DNA of 64,000 nucleotides, taken from assembly GCA_013821605.1 (NCBI GenBank), contig JACDGP010000011.1, positions 1 through 64,000 of the forward strand. Reading direction: 5' to 3'. Below the pieces are notes generated by a model. That model saw only the letters and a list, made by a program, of their open reading frames with translations, had not been told where the DNA came from and searched no databases. This DNA comes from Herpetosiphonaceae bacterium. GTDB taxonomy: Bacteria > Chloroflexota > Chloroflexia > Chloroflexales > Kallotenuaceae. Position 1 is the stretch's first letter; each line of letters begins with the position of its first letter. Made by a program: the position numbers and the translations under genes. This document shows positions 9,413 through 18,918 of the stretch, one piece after another.

Positions 9413-10504
9413 TCACGTCCAATACAGAATTGACGCATGTGGAAATCGTAGAGCGATCTCACGCTCGAAGAACGTTCGCATGGCTATCATTGTCGCCCGG
9501 TCATAAACATATTTGGTTCCACCAAACTTGTTCCGCTTGATCGAGCGCCTCGTCTGGTCCATCTCCAAACGTGTATTGGGATACCACTCTAGCAAGACAT
9601 TGCGCGAAGTGTCTGTGAAGCGGTGGGTAATGAGTTCAAAGGTGAGATCGCAGGGAAAATCCAGTGCTTGGGCTGCTCGGTCCAACAAGTCTGCATAGTG
9701 CCTTTCCCAATCCTCAACCGGCATGATCGGGGCGATCACCAAGCCGACTGGATATGCACCTCCACCGCTTAACCGGGGCAGCGCCAGCTTACGCAATGCC
9801 CGAAGGCGCGCTCCGACGGAGGACGTTCCACCCTCCAAACGGCTTGAGATTGGCTCAACATTAACACTTGCGCGACAGCGTGTTTGATCGTGATGTGGCA
9901 GGGCCAGTAGCTGATCGACGGCGTCGAACTTACTGACCCACCGGAGCATGCCTTGACTGCGGGTACCGAAATACTGGATGCATTCCGCCAGGCTCCCTGT
10001 AAGATGCTCAAGGGCTAATGGGTCGGTATAACAACTCGCCTCGAAGGTGGTTGTGCCCGCCGGCCGCTCATACTGCGCCAAGTTTTGCAGAATCGTCGGC
10101 AGGTTGGCAAAGGTCCGGACAACTGGTGGCCCTTGCAAGCTACCGGCGAGGTAGCAGTATTGACAGTGAGCAGGGCACCCTTCGGCCAGATGGAATTGCC
10201 AGTCAGCCGAGGGCGGAATAGGCTGCAACTTAAAGGCACTCGGCGGCGCGCACACCACGGCCAACGTACGCTTAGCCAACATATAGGTCTCGCGCTCATT
10301 GTCCCCGCGTAGCCCGGTCACCCGGTTACTACGTAGCCCTTCGATCGGCAATCCCAAGCGCTCAATCCGACGATAGATTTGCTGGCCCCATGGCTCTTGC
10401 AAAGCCTGCGGGGTAAAGACCACCCGCTTCGGCATCCACAGGCGTGCCGGTCGTATCTCGACGCTGTGCCCCGCGCGATCATCGTGCTCCACTGTAGGTA
10501 TCAA
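9413..10504 (-). CDS. Spore photoproduct lyase-family radical SAM protein
   Basis: A 363-residue protein resembling SPL-family radical SAM proteins. The iron-sulfur motif is CPAHCQYCYLAG (CxxxCxxC, about residues 114-121), followed by a barrel with TTFEASCYTDPLALEHLTGSL and VGLVIAPIMPVEDWE. The C-terminal ELITHRFT and RLEMDQTRR segments also occur in SplB-like proteins. True SplB repairs spore photoproduct in UV-damaged spore DNA. No sporulation genes are visible here, so this may be a paralogue with another role. The start is a TTG at 10504 preceded by AAGGG with an 8-base gap. The gene appears to stand alone. Confidence 0.8.
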   Translation of the reverse strand: MIPTVEHDDRAGHSVEIRPARLWMPKRVVFTPQALQEPWGQQIYRRIERLGLPIEGLRSNRVTGLRGDNERETYMLAKRTLAVVCAPPSAFKLQPIPPSADWQFHLAEGCPAHCQYCYLAGSLQGPPVVRTFANLPTILQNLAQYERPAGTTTFEASCYTDPLALEHLTGSLAECIQYFGTRSQGMLRWVSKFDAVDQLLALPHHDQTRCRASVNVEPISSRLEGGTSSVGARLRALRKLALPRLSGGGAYPVGLVIAPIMPVEDWERHYADLLDRAAQALDFPCDLTFELITHRFTDTSRNVLLEWYPNTRLEMDQTRRSIKRNKFGGTKYVYDRATMIAMRTFFEREIALRFPHASILYWT

Positions 10505-10737
10505 TGCTTCATCCCTTGCTGTTCACAGTGAATAATACGTTGCGCAGGTGCGCGAGGATTGACATGCGAGCTGGTCAGTTGGTGCCACCGCGATCACGGT
10601 CTAGGTTGCTAACTCGCCAGGCCTTGGGTACGCGAAAGCCCGACTAAATGCATACCAAGCAGCATGTATCTAGCCGGGCCAGAACTCGTTTTCCTGAAAC
10701 GCCCTGAGCGTCTCAGCTGCTATGATCGTTCGGCCAA

Positions 10738-12288
10738 CTATGATCGATGATGACTCGCAAAGAAACTCCAGATCAAACTTGTAGCATTGATATCGTGCGT
10801 CGTCTTGCCGATCGAGCTGACCGGTGCATATTGCGGTCCGCCTGGCCAAGTATGGCCGCCGCCGATGATGGCATATGCATTCACGGCGGTCCCCGCCAGA
10901 CAGGGACCATCGCTCTGCTCATCCACGCTGGTCGTATCGGCGGGATCAAGATGTGGTTGGGCCTGATTCTGAACTGTAGCCGGACAACCATCAATCTGAC
11001 GCCACAGTGCTACTGTGTCGGGCGTTGACAACAGTGGTGCGGAACTCTTACCGATCGAGGGGACGCCACCGTTGTAATTAATGATTGGATCGGCTGTGCC
11101 ATGGAAGTCGATGACTGCTACCGGGTGATCCGGGTGGCATTGGGCCGCTTCCGTGCCCGTAATCGCCCCAGCAACCGGGCCAATTGCGCTAATCCTGCTC
11201 GACATCTCACACGCTAGGCGATATGAGAAGCCGGCACCGTTCGATATCCCGCTGGCGAAGATCCGGTTGGGATCGATCTGAAATGCTTGTGAGAGTTGGT
11301 CGATGAGCGCTGAGGTAAAGCCTAGATCATCAACCGCTAGATCTTCCGGCGTCGTTTCCGGTTTTGCCCGCCACACATGGCCCACGCCATCCGGATAAGC
11401 TACCACAAAGCCTTGTTGGTCGGCCATCGCGCTAAAGTTGGTCAAGCCTTCCGTCGACTTACCACTGCCACCCGCACCGTGGAACACGAGGACCAGCGGG
11501 ACCGACTGGCCCACCGGTAGTGATGGTGGCACATGCAAAACATAGGTCCGCAGGTAATTGCCGTGTTGGAGCGAGTATGTACCGCTGACCATGGACGGCT
11601 GCCCACTGACCATGGACGGCTGTCCACCGGGCAGCACCTCCTTGCCTAGCAGGCCCAACTCCACCTTATAGGGATCTGGATTGTTTGGATGCCACTCAAA
11701 ACGCCCACGTTCGAACCACTGCGTGAGCACTGTATCGCCATTTGGATTCGTTTCCGACTTAACGCCCGTTAATGGCAAACCGAAGAGCGCGAGTGAACGA
11801 CCGTAGCTATCGAGCAGTGGATCATGCAGGCCATGGCCGAGCCAGTAGGTCAAGAATGCACCACATACGTCACGATTTGTGACATCAAAGTGCTGGCAGC
11901 TTCCACCGAGTGGATTGTCAGTATTGGGCTCGTTATGCCAATCACGTCCCTCCGCTTGAAGTCGTTCGGCACCGAGCCGCCCCAAGAGCACATCATAGGG
12001 TGCAACATTCTCGGGATGCTGCTCGAAGCGGTTGCGCTCAAACCACTGGGTTTGGTAGTTCGTTTGCGTGTCAGGATTGAGTTCAACACGCTGTGGCGCA
12101 ATGGGATACCCGAAGACCGGTAGACTTCCATTCACATTCCAGAATAGGTTGAAGCGTCCAGCAATACAATTCGTGATTCCGGGGATGGTGGGGAAACACG
12201 AAGGGGCTGCAACTGGACTTGCGGCAGCGGGAGCGATAATCACGAGTGCAAGTAGCTCCACAACAAACATAGGCAGTCGACGATACAT
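10738..12288 (-). CDS. Secreted PHB depolymerase-like esterase with duplicated N-terminal module
   Basis: The preferred start is the ATG at 12288, which follows AAAGG; the ORF continues upstream to 12312. The 516-residue product has a signal peptide (hydrophobic residues 6-24). Two copies of a roughly 60-residue module follow, each with QWFERxRFExHPxN and PYxVxLGxLGxE. After a short GQPSMVS tandem repeat comes an LpqC/PHB depolymerase-type alpha/beta hydrolase with LVFHGAGGSG (oxyanion loop), nucleophile serine in ASGISNGAGFSY, and late DFHGTADPII and GGGHTWPGG segments (Asp and His). It should hydrolyse extracellular polyesters or acyl-substituted polysaccharides (feruloyl/acetyl esterase-like). 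A related hydrolase follows upstream at 12522. Confidence 0.85.
   Translation of the reverse strand: MYRRLPMFVVELLALVIIAPAAASPVAAPSCFPTIPGITNCIAGRFNLFWNVNGSLPVFGYPIAPQRVELNPDTQTNYQTQWFERNRFEQHPENVAPYDVLLGRLGAERLQAEGRDWHNEPNTDNPLGGSCQHFDVTNRDVCGAFLTYWLGHGLHDPLLDSYGRSLALFGLPLTGVKSETNPNGDTVLTQWFERGRFEWHPNNPDPYKVELGLLGKEVLPGGQPSMVSGQPSMVSGTYSLQHGNYLRTYVLHVPPSLPVGQSVPLVLVFHGAGGSGKSTEGLTNFSAMADQQGFVVAYPDGVGHVWRAKPETTPEDLAVDDLGFTSALIDQLSQAFQIDPNRIFASGISNGAGFSYRLACEMSSRISAIGPVAGAITGTEAAQCHPDHPVAVIDFHGTADPIINYNGGVPSIGKSSAPLLSTPDTVALWRQIDGCPATVQNQAQPHLDPADTTSVDEQSDGPCLAGTAVNAYAIIGGGHTWPGGPQYAPVSSIGKTTHDINATSLIWSFFASHHRS
11585..11626. repeat. 21-bp tandem duplication inside the esterase gene
   Basis: Two 21-base units (11585-11605 and 11606-11626) differ by one base and encode a repeated GQPSMVS linker between the N-terminal modules and the hydrolase domain. 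The near identity suggests a recent slippage event that keeps the frame. Confidence 0.8.
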
Positions 12289-12466
12289 ACTCAGTCCTTT
12301 CGGCTCATACACAGCTTAGCGTACCAGGCTTCCGCGGCAAGCATGTACGCATCGGCTCTGGCACCTCTAACGTATTTTATTATAGGCGTCGGGGTCAGCC
12401 ATAACAAGCGACCGTAGCTGAGATGATGGTGATAAAGGTGATGGCGTTCGTGCGGGGAGCGTCTCA

Positions 12467-12514
12467 GGGCCGGTCACATGGGCGGGACTTGTTGCCAAAC
12501 CCACTGACCGGCCC
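12467..12514 (-). terminator. Inverted repeat after the second esterase gene
   Basis: GGGCCGGTCA and TGACCGGCCC are exact complements separated by 28 bases, and the inner TGGG/CCCA can extend the pairing. It begins 8 bases past the stop of the minus-strand esterase. There is no T tract. Confidence 0.45.
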
Positions 12515-12521
12515 ACGGCGT

Positions 12522-13511
12522 TTAGTAGTGAAACCGGGCGAAGAACTGCCACATCACAGTGCCAGCGTCAATGTCGAGGCTCGTCAGCCCAACAATCGAG
12601 GTCGGCATATATTGCAATCCACTTGGCCATGTGTGGCCACCGTTCTTAATAATGTACAACTGCATTTCAGCACCCCAGCCGCAGGTACCAATCGTCCGCA
12701 GTTGTTCCGTAGTGCCATCGCTTAATACGGTATTCGGCTGGTTGGTCGTCGTAGCCTGCCCCTTGCAATGAGCGAGCCCAGCCCAGGCGTCCTCAGCATC
12801 GGTTGCTCCCATTAAGTGCTTACCATTTCTGGTGTTTGCCCATCCCGCATACGAATAGATTGGATCTGCGATACCGTGGAACGTGATGAAAGGCATGGGA
12901 TGGCTTTGTACACAGGTCGGGACGAAGGTGCTCGGCATATGGCCGGACACCGAAGCAACGGCTGTGAACGTCGAGCCAAGGCGGCAACCAACTTCCTCGC
13001 TGAAAATGCCACCCTGGGAGAAACCCATCACGTAGATGCGATGCGAATTAATCGCGAACTTGGTCTCCATTTGCTGGATCATGGCAGAGATAAAGGTGAA
13101 ATCATCCTTTGGACCGGTGCCGTCCGTGTTCCAATTGCCGTTGATCCCGTCGGGATATACAGCGATGATGCTGGCGCTGTCAGCCACATTGTTGAAGTGG
13201 GTGAGACCAGCCATGTTCGGACCATTGTCATTTTCGGCATGTATGGCCACCACCAGCGGGGTAGCCTTGTTACCCGTGTAGGACGGGGGCAAATGTACGT
13301 GGTAGGTGCGTTGCACACCTTGAACCCAGATCGTATGGTCGTCAAGCCCCTTCGAGAATCCTGCGGCGAGGCTACTGTGTGTGGATACAGCACATGCTGC
13401 GATAAGCAAGGAGCAGACAAGGAGTGTCCGCATCCAATTCGGCTTGCCATGCGAGTTGAGGTGTCGGACAGAGACGACCGGCCCAGCACAGCGGTTCCCA
13501 TTGAACATCAT
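12522..13511 (-). CDS. Secreted PHB depolymerase-like alpha/beta hydrolase
   Basis: A 329-residue protein. The ATG at 13511 follows a strong GGAAGGAAGG site. A signal peptide occupies the N-terminal region, with its hydrophobic core in RTLLVCSLLIAACAVS. The hydrolase domain shares its layout with the gene at 10738: VQGVQRTYHVHLPPSY, VVAIHAENDNG in place of the usual HG oxyanion block, nucleophile serine in VMGFSQGGIFSEE, ITFHGIADPIYSY, and NGGHTWPSGLQY with the catalytic His. It lacks the duplicated N-terminal module. The likely role is release of acyl or hydroxyacid units from external polymers. The oxyanion HA replacing HG is unusual for the family. Confidence 0.85.
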   Translation of the reverse strand: MMFNGNRCAGPVVSVRHLNSHGKPNWMRTLLVCSLLIAACAVSTHSSLAAGFSKGLDDHTIWVQGVQRTYHVHLPPSYTGNKATPLVVAIHAENDNGPNMAGLTHFNNVADSASIIAVYPDGINGNWNTDGTGPKDDFTFISAMIQQMETKFAINSHRIYVMGFSQGGIFSEEVGCRLGSTFTAVASVSGHMPSTFVPTCVQSHPMPFITFHGIADPIYSYAGWANTRNGKHLMGATDAEDAWAGLAHCKGQATTTNQPNTVLSDGTTEQLRTIGTCGWGAEMQLYIIKNGGHTWPSGLQYMPTSIVGLTSLDIDAGTVMWQFFARFHY

Positions 13512-13685
13512 GGTTCCTTCCTTCCATAAGCCATATCACACATGGGAATGGCTTAATAAATGCCGCTTCGAAACGTGGAAACGACGTTGTTATCTCTGGG
13601 GAGCTACCACTCATATTACCATGATTTTCCGCGATCCGGTTGACCCAAAATACCATATTTTATGCACGTTATGTGAGGGTTACAA

Positions 13686-13712
13686 AAGGAGCGGCGTTTT
13701 CGCCGCTCCTTC
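13686..13712 (-). terminator. Intrinsic terminator of the GH3 gene
   Basis: AAGGAGCGGCG pairs with CGCCGCTCCTT around a TTTT loop (11-bp stem). On the minus strand it is followed by TTTTG, about 30 bases after the GH3 stop. Confidence 0.75.
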
Positions 13713-13740
13713 GTTACATCCGCTCGGGCGTGGTTATATG

Positions 13741-16428
13741 TTATCGTGCATGAGTTCGCATGCTCCCCTGAGCCACCGTCACGGTGCTGGTGAGGCTGAT
13801 GTCTCGCGAGGAGGCACCGACATATACCTGGTAGGCCCCGTTTGTGATCTCCCACTGACTTGTATTTACATTCCAATCCGAGAACGGACGTGCTGTGGCA
13901 GCTGGGTCCACCGTCACAGTCACCGGCTTGGTCTGACCCGGATTGAGTTGCACCTTCACCCATCCGACCAGTCGTTTGGGCGGTTCACCTGTTGAGGCTG
14001 GCAGTCCCAGGTAGACCTGGGCAACTTCAGTACCTGCCCGTGAGCCTGTGTTCGTGACCCGGAAGTTCACTTGCAATGGGGTCGTGCCGTTCAACGTACT
14101 GGGCGTGCACGCTAACTGGGAGTACGCGAAGCTCGTGTAGGATAGCCCATAGCCGAATGGATATTGTGGAGTGAGGCCGAACTGGTCATAGCCCCGGTAG
14201 CCCACCCCAAGCCCCTCCGTGTACTGGGCGGTGAGGTTAACGCCCGGGTACTGGCTCGGCGACGAGACGGGAGTCTGATCTTCACTGACCGGAAAGGTAA
14301 CGGGGAGTTTGCCTGCAGGATTCACATCACCAAACAGCACGTCCGCGATTGCGTTGCCCTGCTCTTGGCCGGGATACCATGCATCTAAAATCGCTGTTGC
14401 CGACTGCTGCCAAGTCGACGTCTTCACGGCTGCACTGGTGGTCAGTACCACGATGGTGTTGGGATTAGCTGCGGCAACCTCACGGATGAGTTGGTCCTGC
14501 TCATTGGGCAAGTCAAGATTCGGTCGATCCTGTGACTCACTGGAGTAGTCGCGCACGACGACGACCGCCACATCCGACTGATGAGCGAGGTCCGTAGCCG
14601 CCTGCATGGTTGCCGGGACGGCATCCGCCGGATGCGTCCACCCAAAGCGTATTTGGGCGCCCACCCCGGATTGCGATTGCTTGGTCGAGTCGGCGGCGTA
14701 CTTGATCTTCAATGTATGCGCCTGCCCGGCAACCAGCGATACGGGCGTCGATACGGTGGCGTAGTCACTCTGAGCCGGGTTGTCAATGACGAGTTGGTTG
14801 TCTAGATAGAGCTGGCTGGTGCCGGCGCTGGTTAGACTGAGCGTGTAGGCACCGGTTGTGGGGGCGGTAATACTGCCGGTCCAGCGCACCGAAATGCGCC
14901 CGTTAAGTGCTGTTGGCGTCACAGGTAACTTCGGCGAGTCCGCCCTGAAGCTTGGATAATTCAAGAAGCCAAGATTCAGATCGGCCTGCGGATCGGTCCG
15001 GACTAGGTAGGGCGTTCCCATGAAAGTCTGGTTGGTCCAGTACTCCGCATGGAGACCGTGGACGTCTGGCGTGGCACCGGCTGGTGTTAAGACTGCCGAT
15101 GGTACCGCCGGGTCCCCCGGATTCAAGGCAGCCGACGAGATCGGATCCACACCGGCGGCGTATTCCACCTGCACCGCATCGCCTGCGCGCTGGCTGATAC
15201 CATCAAGTGGGCTAACCGTGTATGTCGGCTCAACTCTTGAACTGCCACCGCCTTGTGCTGAGGCGTCGTCTGCATCGGGGCCGATCACCGCTATCGAATG
15301 TAATGCGCTGCTCGTTAGCGGCAGCGTGCCACTCGCGTTCTTGAGCAGCACGATTGCCTGATCTGCGATCTGCCGAGCCGTCTGGCCGTCCTGTTGCACC
15401 GGCAGTGGCCCGATCTGAACGGGTTGATCGAAAAGCCCATACGCGAACATCGCCTGCAGGATGCGCAAGACCTTGTCGTTGAGCGTCGCCTTGCTGACCT
15501 GACCGTCCTGCACGGCGGACTGCAGCTTCTTCCCCCAAAACGTTCCTGCCGGCTGTTCCTGATCAAGGCCGGCGTTAGCGGACGCTACCGTGCTGTGATT
15601 TGCAGTGGAGTCACTCATCACCCAGCCTTGGAAGCCCAGTTGCTGTTTCAGGATATCGGTCAGCAGGTGGGTGTTCTCGCAGGCGTAGGTACCGTTGATC
15701 TTGTTATAGGCGCACATTGCTGCGGCGACGTTGCCATCCTTCACGGCAGACGCAAAGGGTAAGGTATAGATCTCCTGAAGTGTGCGCTCGTCCACCTGCG
15801 CGTTAACGGTCATACGATTGGTTTCTTGGTTGTTGACATCGTAGTGCTTGGCCGTCGCCTCTACCGAGTGGCTTTGAATGCCCTGAATCTCGGCCACGCC
15901 CATGCGCCCACTTAGCAGCGGATCCTCGCCAAATCCTTCGAAGGTTCGACCGCCAACGGATACCCGCGCGATGTCCAAGGCCGGTGACAGCATCACGTTA
16001 TGCCCCGTGAGGAACGCCTCATTGCCCATCAGGTCACCAAACTGCCCCGCCAGGGTCGGATCCCAAGTGGCTGCCAGCGCGAGTGGTGATGGTAACTCAG
16101 TGGCCATTTGCTCGTTCACTGCCGGATTAGCGATACGGACGCCTGCCGGACCATCGGCCATCGTCAAAGCGGGAATGCCGAGGCGGGTGTTGGGCTTGTT
16201 GTAGAAGGCGTAGTTGAAGTTAAGATCGCCCGTCACCAAGGCAACCTTCTCTTGGAGCGTCATCTGATAGAGGAGTAATTCTGCCCGTTGCTTCGGCGGC
16301 AGCGATGTGTTCATCCATGGGTGAACCTGCGCGTAAGCACGCGGCAGGGTCGCCGTGATCAGAACGCCGAGAATCCCCGCCACCGTAAGCAGGCGCACGA
16401 GCGTCCGGCCGTTATTACCTTTATACAC
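13741..16428 (-). CDS. Secreted beta-glucosidase-like glycoside hydrolase family 3 with PA14 domain
   Basis: About 895 residues from a GTG at 16428 with GGAG eight bases upstream; a TTG at 16452 would add 8 residues but has no site. A signal peptide is clear (RTLVRLLTVAGILGVLITATLPRAYA). The GH3 N-terminal barrel carries the nucleophile Asp in GWVMSDSTAN. The C-terminal GH3 domain is interrupted by a PA14 module (about residues 460-600: HAEYWTNQTFMG, RWTGSITAPTTGAYTLSL). A fibronectin-III-like domain closes the protein (NTGSRAGTEVAQVYLG). It hydrolyses beta-glucosides or xylosides outside the cell, and the PA14 part likely binds the sugar. An intrinsic terminator follows. Confidence 0.92.
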   Translation of the reverse strand: MYKGNNGRTLVRLLTVAGILGVLITATLPRAYAQVHPWMNTSLPPKQRAELLLYQMTLQEKVALVTGDLNFNYAFYNKPNTRLGIPALTMADGPAGVRIANPAVNEQMATELPSPLALAATWDPTLAGQFGDLMGNEAFLTGHNVMLSPALDIARVSVGGRTFEGFGEDPLLSGRMGVAEIQGIQSHSVEATAKHYDVNNQETNRMTVNAQVDERTLQEIYTLPFASAVKDGNVAAAMCAYNKINGTYACENTHLLTDILKQQLGFQGWVMSDSTANHSTVASANAGLDQEQPAGTFWGKKLQSAVQDGQVSKATLNDKVLRILQAMFAYGLFDQPVQIGPLPVQQDGQTARQIADQAIVLLKNASGTLPLTSSALHSIAVIGPDADDASAQGGGSSRVEPTYTVSPLDGISQRAGDAVQVEYAAGVDPISSAALNPGDPAVPSAVLTPAGATPDVHGLHAEYWTNQTFMGTPYLVRTDPQADLNLGFLNYPSFRADSPKLPVTPTALNGRISVRWTGSITAPTTGAYTLSLTSAGTSQLYLDNQLVIDNPAQSDYATVSTPVSLVAGQAHTLKIKYAADSTKQSQSGVGAQIRFGWTHPADAVPATMQAATDLAHQSDVAVVVVRDYSSESQDRPNLDLPNEQDQLIREVAAANPNTIVVLTTSAAVKTSTWQQSATAILDAWYPGQEQGNAIADVLFGDVNPAGKLPVTFPVSEDQTPVSSPSQYPGVNLTAQYTEGLGVGYRGYDQFGLTPQYPFGYGLSYTSFAYSQLACTPSTLNGTTPLQVNFRVTNTGSRAGTEVAQVYLGLPASTGEPPKRLVGWVKVQLNPGQTKPVTVTVDPAATARPFSDWNVNTSQWEITNGAYQVYVGASSRDISLTSTVTVAQGSMRTHAR

Positions 16429-16496
16429 TAGTGGTCTCCATTTTATAAACAACGTTGCTTACCACCCAACTTTGCCCTGGCTTGTCTGCTAGGCAA

Positions 16497-17624
16497 TCAG
16501 GCTAGGCGAAAGGTATGCGGCACGATCAAGGTCGGTGTCAGGCCAGCTGAGTAGTGCTGGATCAGCCCAGGTAATGCCACTACATCGTCTGCCGGCATTG
16601 CACTCGTGGCCTCCTGCAGCGTTGCCTGCGACAAACGTGTACCGGCCTGCGAGTCCTGCACTACGATACGGTCGATCTTCGCAGGGTCATTCACTGTTAA
16701 ATTACAGAAGGCAAACATGGCATTGAGCACTTGCCTTGGTGCCGTCTGCAGATCTTCATAACGCATACAAAACATCGGAACACCTTGGCCTTGCAACTGG
16801 AGACAACGATCCATCACGGCTGCCCACAGGCTACCAAGAAGCTCGACCGGTGGCATCGGCGTTGTATGGGTCGTACTATAAGCTCGGACCAAAGGATTAA
16901 AGAGCGCGAAGAACTGCTGCGTGCGTGGTAGTGCTTTCTGGAACCGTGAATCATAAATACCAAAAGCGCGTCCTGCCGATTTGGCCCAGCCGACCGCATT
17001 CCGGTACAAGAAAACGACTTTAGCCTCAGGAAAATGGTGATACAAGAGGTCACCAAGCTCGATGCCGACACCGCGGAACTTGACCGACCAGACCACTGCT
17101 CCACCGCTCCGCGCGCCACCATACATGACCTTCGCGCAGTCCCGTGCCAAATCGCTCACTTCGGCGTCGTTGCTACCGCCCATGCCGCGCAGTGCAATGA
17201 GTTGGGTGAAGACGTCTGGCTCTGCGATGCTGCACACGCCATCGATCTGATTGAGGGCATTGTGAACGAGTGTCGAACCACAGCGCCCGACATTGTAAAT
17301 CAGGATGATTCGCTGCGGCTCAAGCGCCACGTCCTCGGCAAGTCGGTGCACCGTATCGTAGGAGACTGCAATTAATCCCAATGCCGCGTCATACTGGGCT
17401 ATATTGTAAAAAGGGGCATGGGTGAGATTGACATCGGGCGGTGTTTCGACAAAGATGGCCCGCCGGTTGGCATGATCCAGGCAATATAAACTGATGGTCG
17501 GCTGTTCCACGACCATCCGTGCCTCGACCTCCTCAGCTTCGCGATACCGAAAATGATCCAGACTTGCAACCGCGCCTGGGAACGGCCGCACCTTACCTTC
17601 GATGCTAAGCCGTTGAGCAACCAT
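16497..17624 (-). CDS. Sulfotransferase-family P-loop protein (paralogue 1)
   Basis: A 375-residue protein. A P-loop-like segment RIILIYNVGRCGSTLVHNAL (about residues 105-124) matches the 5'-phosphosulfate-binding loop of sulfotransferases, and KVVFLYRNAVGWAKS (about residue 200) matches the 3'-phosphate-binding region. The FCMRYEDLQTAP stretch also belongs to the fold. Such enzymes transfer sulfate from PAPS, but the substrate is unknown. The first 100 residues form an extra N-terminal region with SLYCLDHANRRAIFVETPP. The ATG follows GGAG. It lies 2 bases downstream of a close paralogue on the same strand, in an obvious tandem duplication. Confidence 0.75.
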   Translation of the reverse strand: MVAQRLSIEGKVRPFPGAVASLDHFRYREAEEVEARMVVEQPTISLYCLDHANRRAIFVETPPDVNLTHAPFYNIAQYDAALGLIAVSYDTVHRLAEDVALEPQRIILIYNVGRCGSTLVHNALNQIDGVCSIAEPDVFTQLIALRGMGGSNDAEVSDLARDCAKVMYGGARSGGAVVWSVKFRGVGIELGDLLYHHFPEAKVVFLYRNAVGWAKSAGRAFGIYDSRFQKALPRTQQFFALFNPLVRAYSTTHTTPMPPVELLGSLWAAVMDRCLQLQGQGVPMFCMRYEDLQTAPRQVLNAMFAFCNLTVNDPAKIDRIVVQDSQAGTRLSQATLQEATSAMPADDVVALPGLIQHYSAGLTPTLIVPHTFRLA

Positions 17625-17626
17625 AG

Positions 17627-18775
17627 CTATTCTCCATTCACATCAACCTTCATAGGGGTAAAGGTATGCGGCACTATCGTGTCGGGGCTGAGTGTCGGTG
17701 AGAGCTGCTGGATCAAACGCAGGAGTTCTGCGACATCATGCTCGGGCAGTTCCCTCGCGGCCTCCCGTAAACTTGCCTGTGATATGCTCGTACCGGCCTG
17801 CGAGTCGCGTGCCAAAACACGATCAACCTTTGATGAATCATGTACGGTCAGTTGGCAGAAGGCAAACATGGCGTCGAGCATCTCCTGCGGTGCCACCTGC
17901 AGATCTTCATAACGCATACAAAACATCGGAACACCTTGGCGCTGCAACTCAAGGCAACCATCCATCACGGCTACCCAATTGCAACTCAAGAGTTCAATCG
18001 ACGAAATCGTCGTCGTGCGTGTTGCCATATAGCTCTGGACTAAAGGATTGAGGCGAGCAAAGAGCTGCTGACTACGTGGCAATGCCTTCTGGAACGGAGC
18101 CTCGTAAAGACCGAAAGCGCGTGCTTGCGATTTGGCCCAGCCGACCGCATTCCGGTACAAGAAAATGACTTTAGCCTCAGGGAAATTGCTGTAAAAGATG
18201 TCGCCTAGCCCAATCACGAGGCTCTTTAACTTGAGTGCCCAGGCGGTAGCTCCCTCGCTCCGCGCTGGGGCGCACATGACCTTCACGCAGTCATGCACTA
18301 AGTCGCTCACTTCGGCGTCGTTGCTGCCGTCAGCTGCTCGTAGTGCACGCAGTTGGGTAAAAACGTCTGGCTCCGACATCCCATAGACGCCATCTGCTTG
18401 ACTAAGAGCATGACTAACCAATGTTGAACCACAGCGTCCCACTGAGTAAAGCAAGATGATCCGCTGTGGATCGAATGCTATCTCATCGGCAAGCTGGTGC
18501 AGCGTCTCATACGACACCGCTATGAGCCCCTCTGCCGCATCGTATTGGACTACGTTGTAAAAAGGAGCTTCAGTAAGATCAATGGCGGGCGGCGTTTCGA
18601 CAAAGATGGCCCGCCGGTTGGCGTGATCCAGGCAATATAAACTGATGGTCGGCTGTTCCACGACCATCCGTGCCTCGACCTCCTCAGCTTCACGATACCG
18701 AAAATGATCCAAGCTTACGATCGAGCCCGCAAATGGCCGCACCTTTCCTTCGATAGTGAGCCGTTGAGCAGCCAT
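17627..18775 (-). CDS. Sulfotransferase-family P-loop protein (paralogue 2)
   Basis: A 382-residue sister of the gene at 16497, with the same layout: an N-terminal region of about 100 residues, RIILLYSVGRCGSTLVSHAL as phosphosulfate-binding loop, KVIFLYRNAVGWAKSQARAFG, and FCMRYEDLQVAP. It starts at an ATG after GGAGG and is the first gene of the pair. Overall identity between the two proteins is roughly two thirds, but a 125-bp block near the 5' end is almost identical (three silent differences). The pair is probably co-transcribed. Retention of two diverged copies suggests different acceptors. Confidence 0.75.
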   Translation of the reverse strand: MAAQRLTIEGKVRPFAGSIVSLDHFRYREAEEVEARMVVEQPTISLYCLDHANRRAIFVETPPAIDLTEAPFYNVVQYDAAEGLIAVSYETLHQLADEIAFDPQRIILLYSVGRCGSTLVSHALSQADGVYGMSEPDVFTQLRALRAADGSNDAEVSDLVHDCVKVMCAPARSEGATAWALKLKSLVIGLGDIFYSNFPEAKVIFLYRNAVGWAKSQARAFGLYEAPFQKALPRSQQLFARLNPLVQSYMATRTTTISSIELLSCNWVAVMDGCLELQRQGVPMFCMRYEDLQVAPQEMLDAMFAFCQLTVHDSSKVDRVLARDSQAGTSISQASLREAARELPEHDVAELLRLIQQLSPTLSPDTIVPHTFTPMKVDVNGE

Positions 18776-18918
18776 AGCTATCCTCCATGGAACTAAAGAT
18801 CATGTTTTGTGCTTGAGTGCGTCCATCATAACATGCGACCGCACATTATAGATCGGCTGCTATCACAACATAGCATGACTGGCACACGCACTAGGGCCAA
18901 TACCGTTCAAATTCGGAT

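Noticed and set aside
13381-13995. 204-codon plus-strand ORF between the esterase and GH3 genes
   Set aside because: It crosses the ends of two minus-strand genes and a terminator and has no coding signature.
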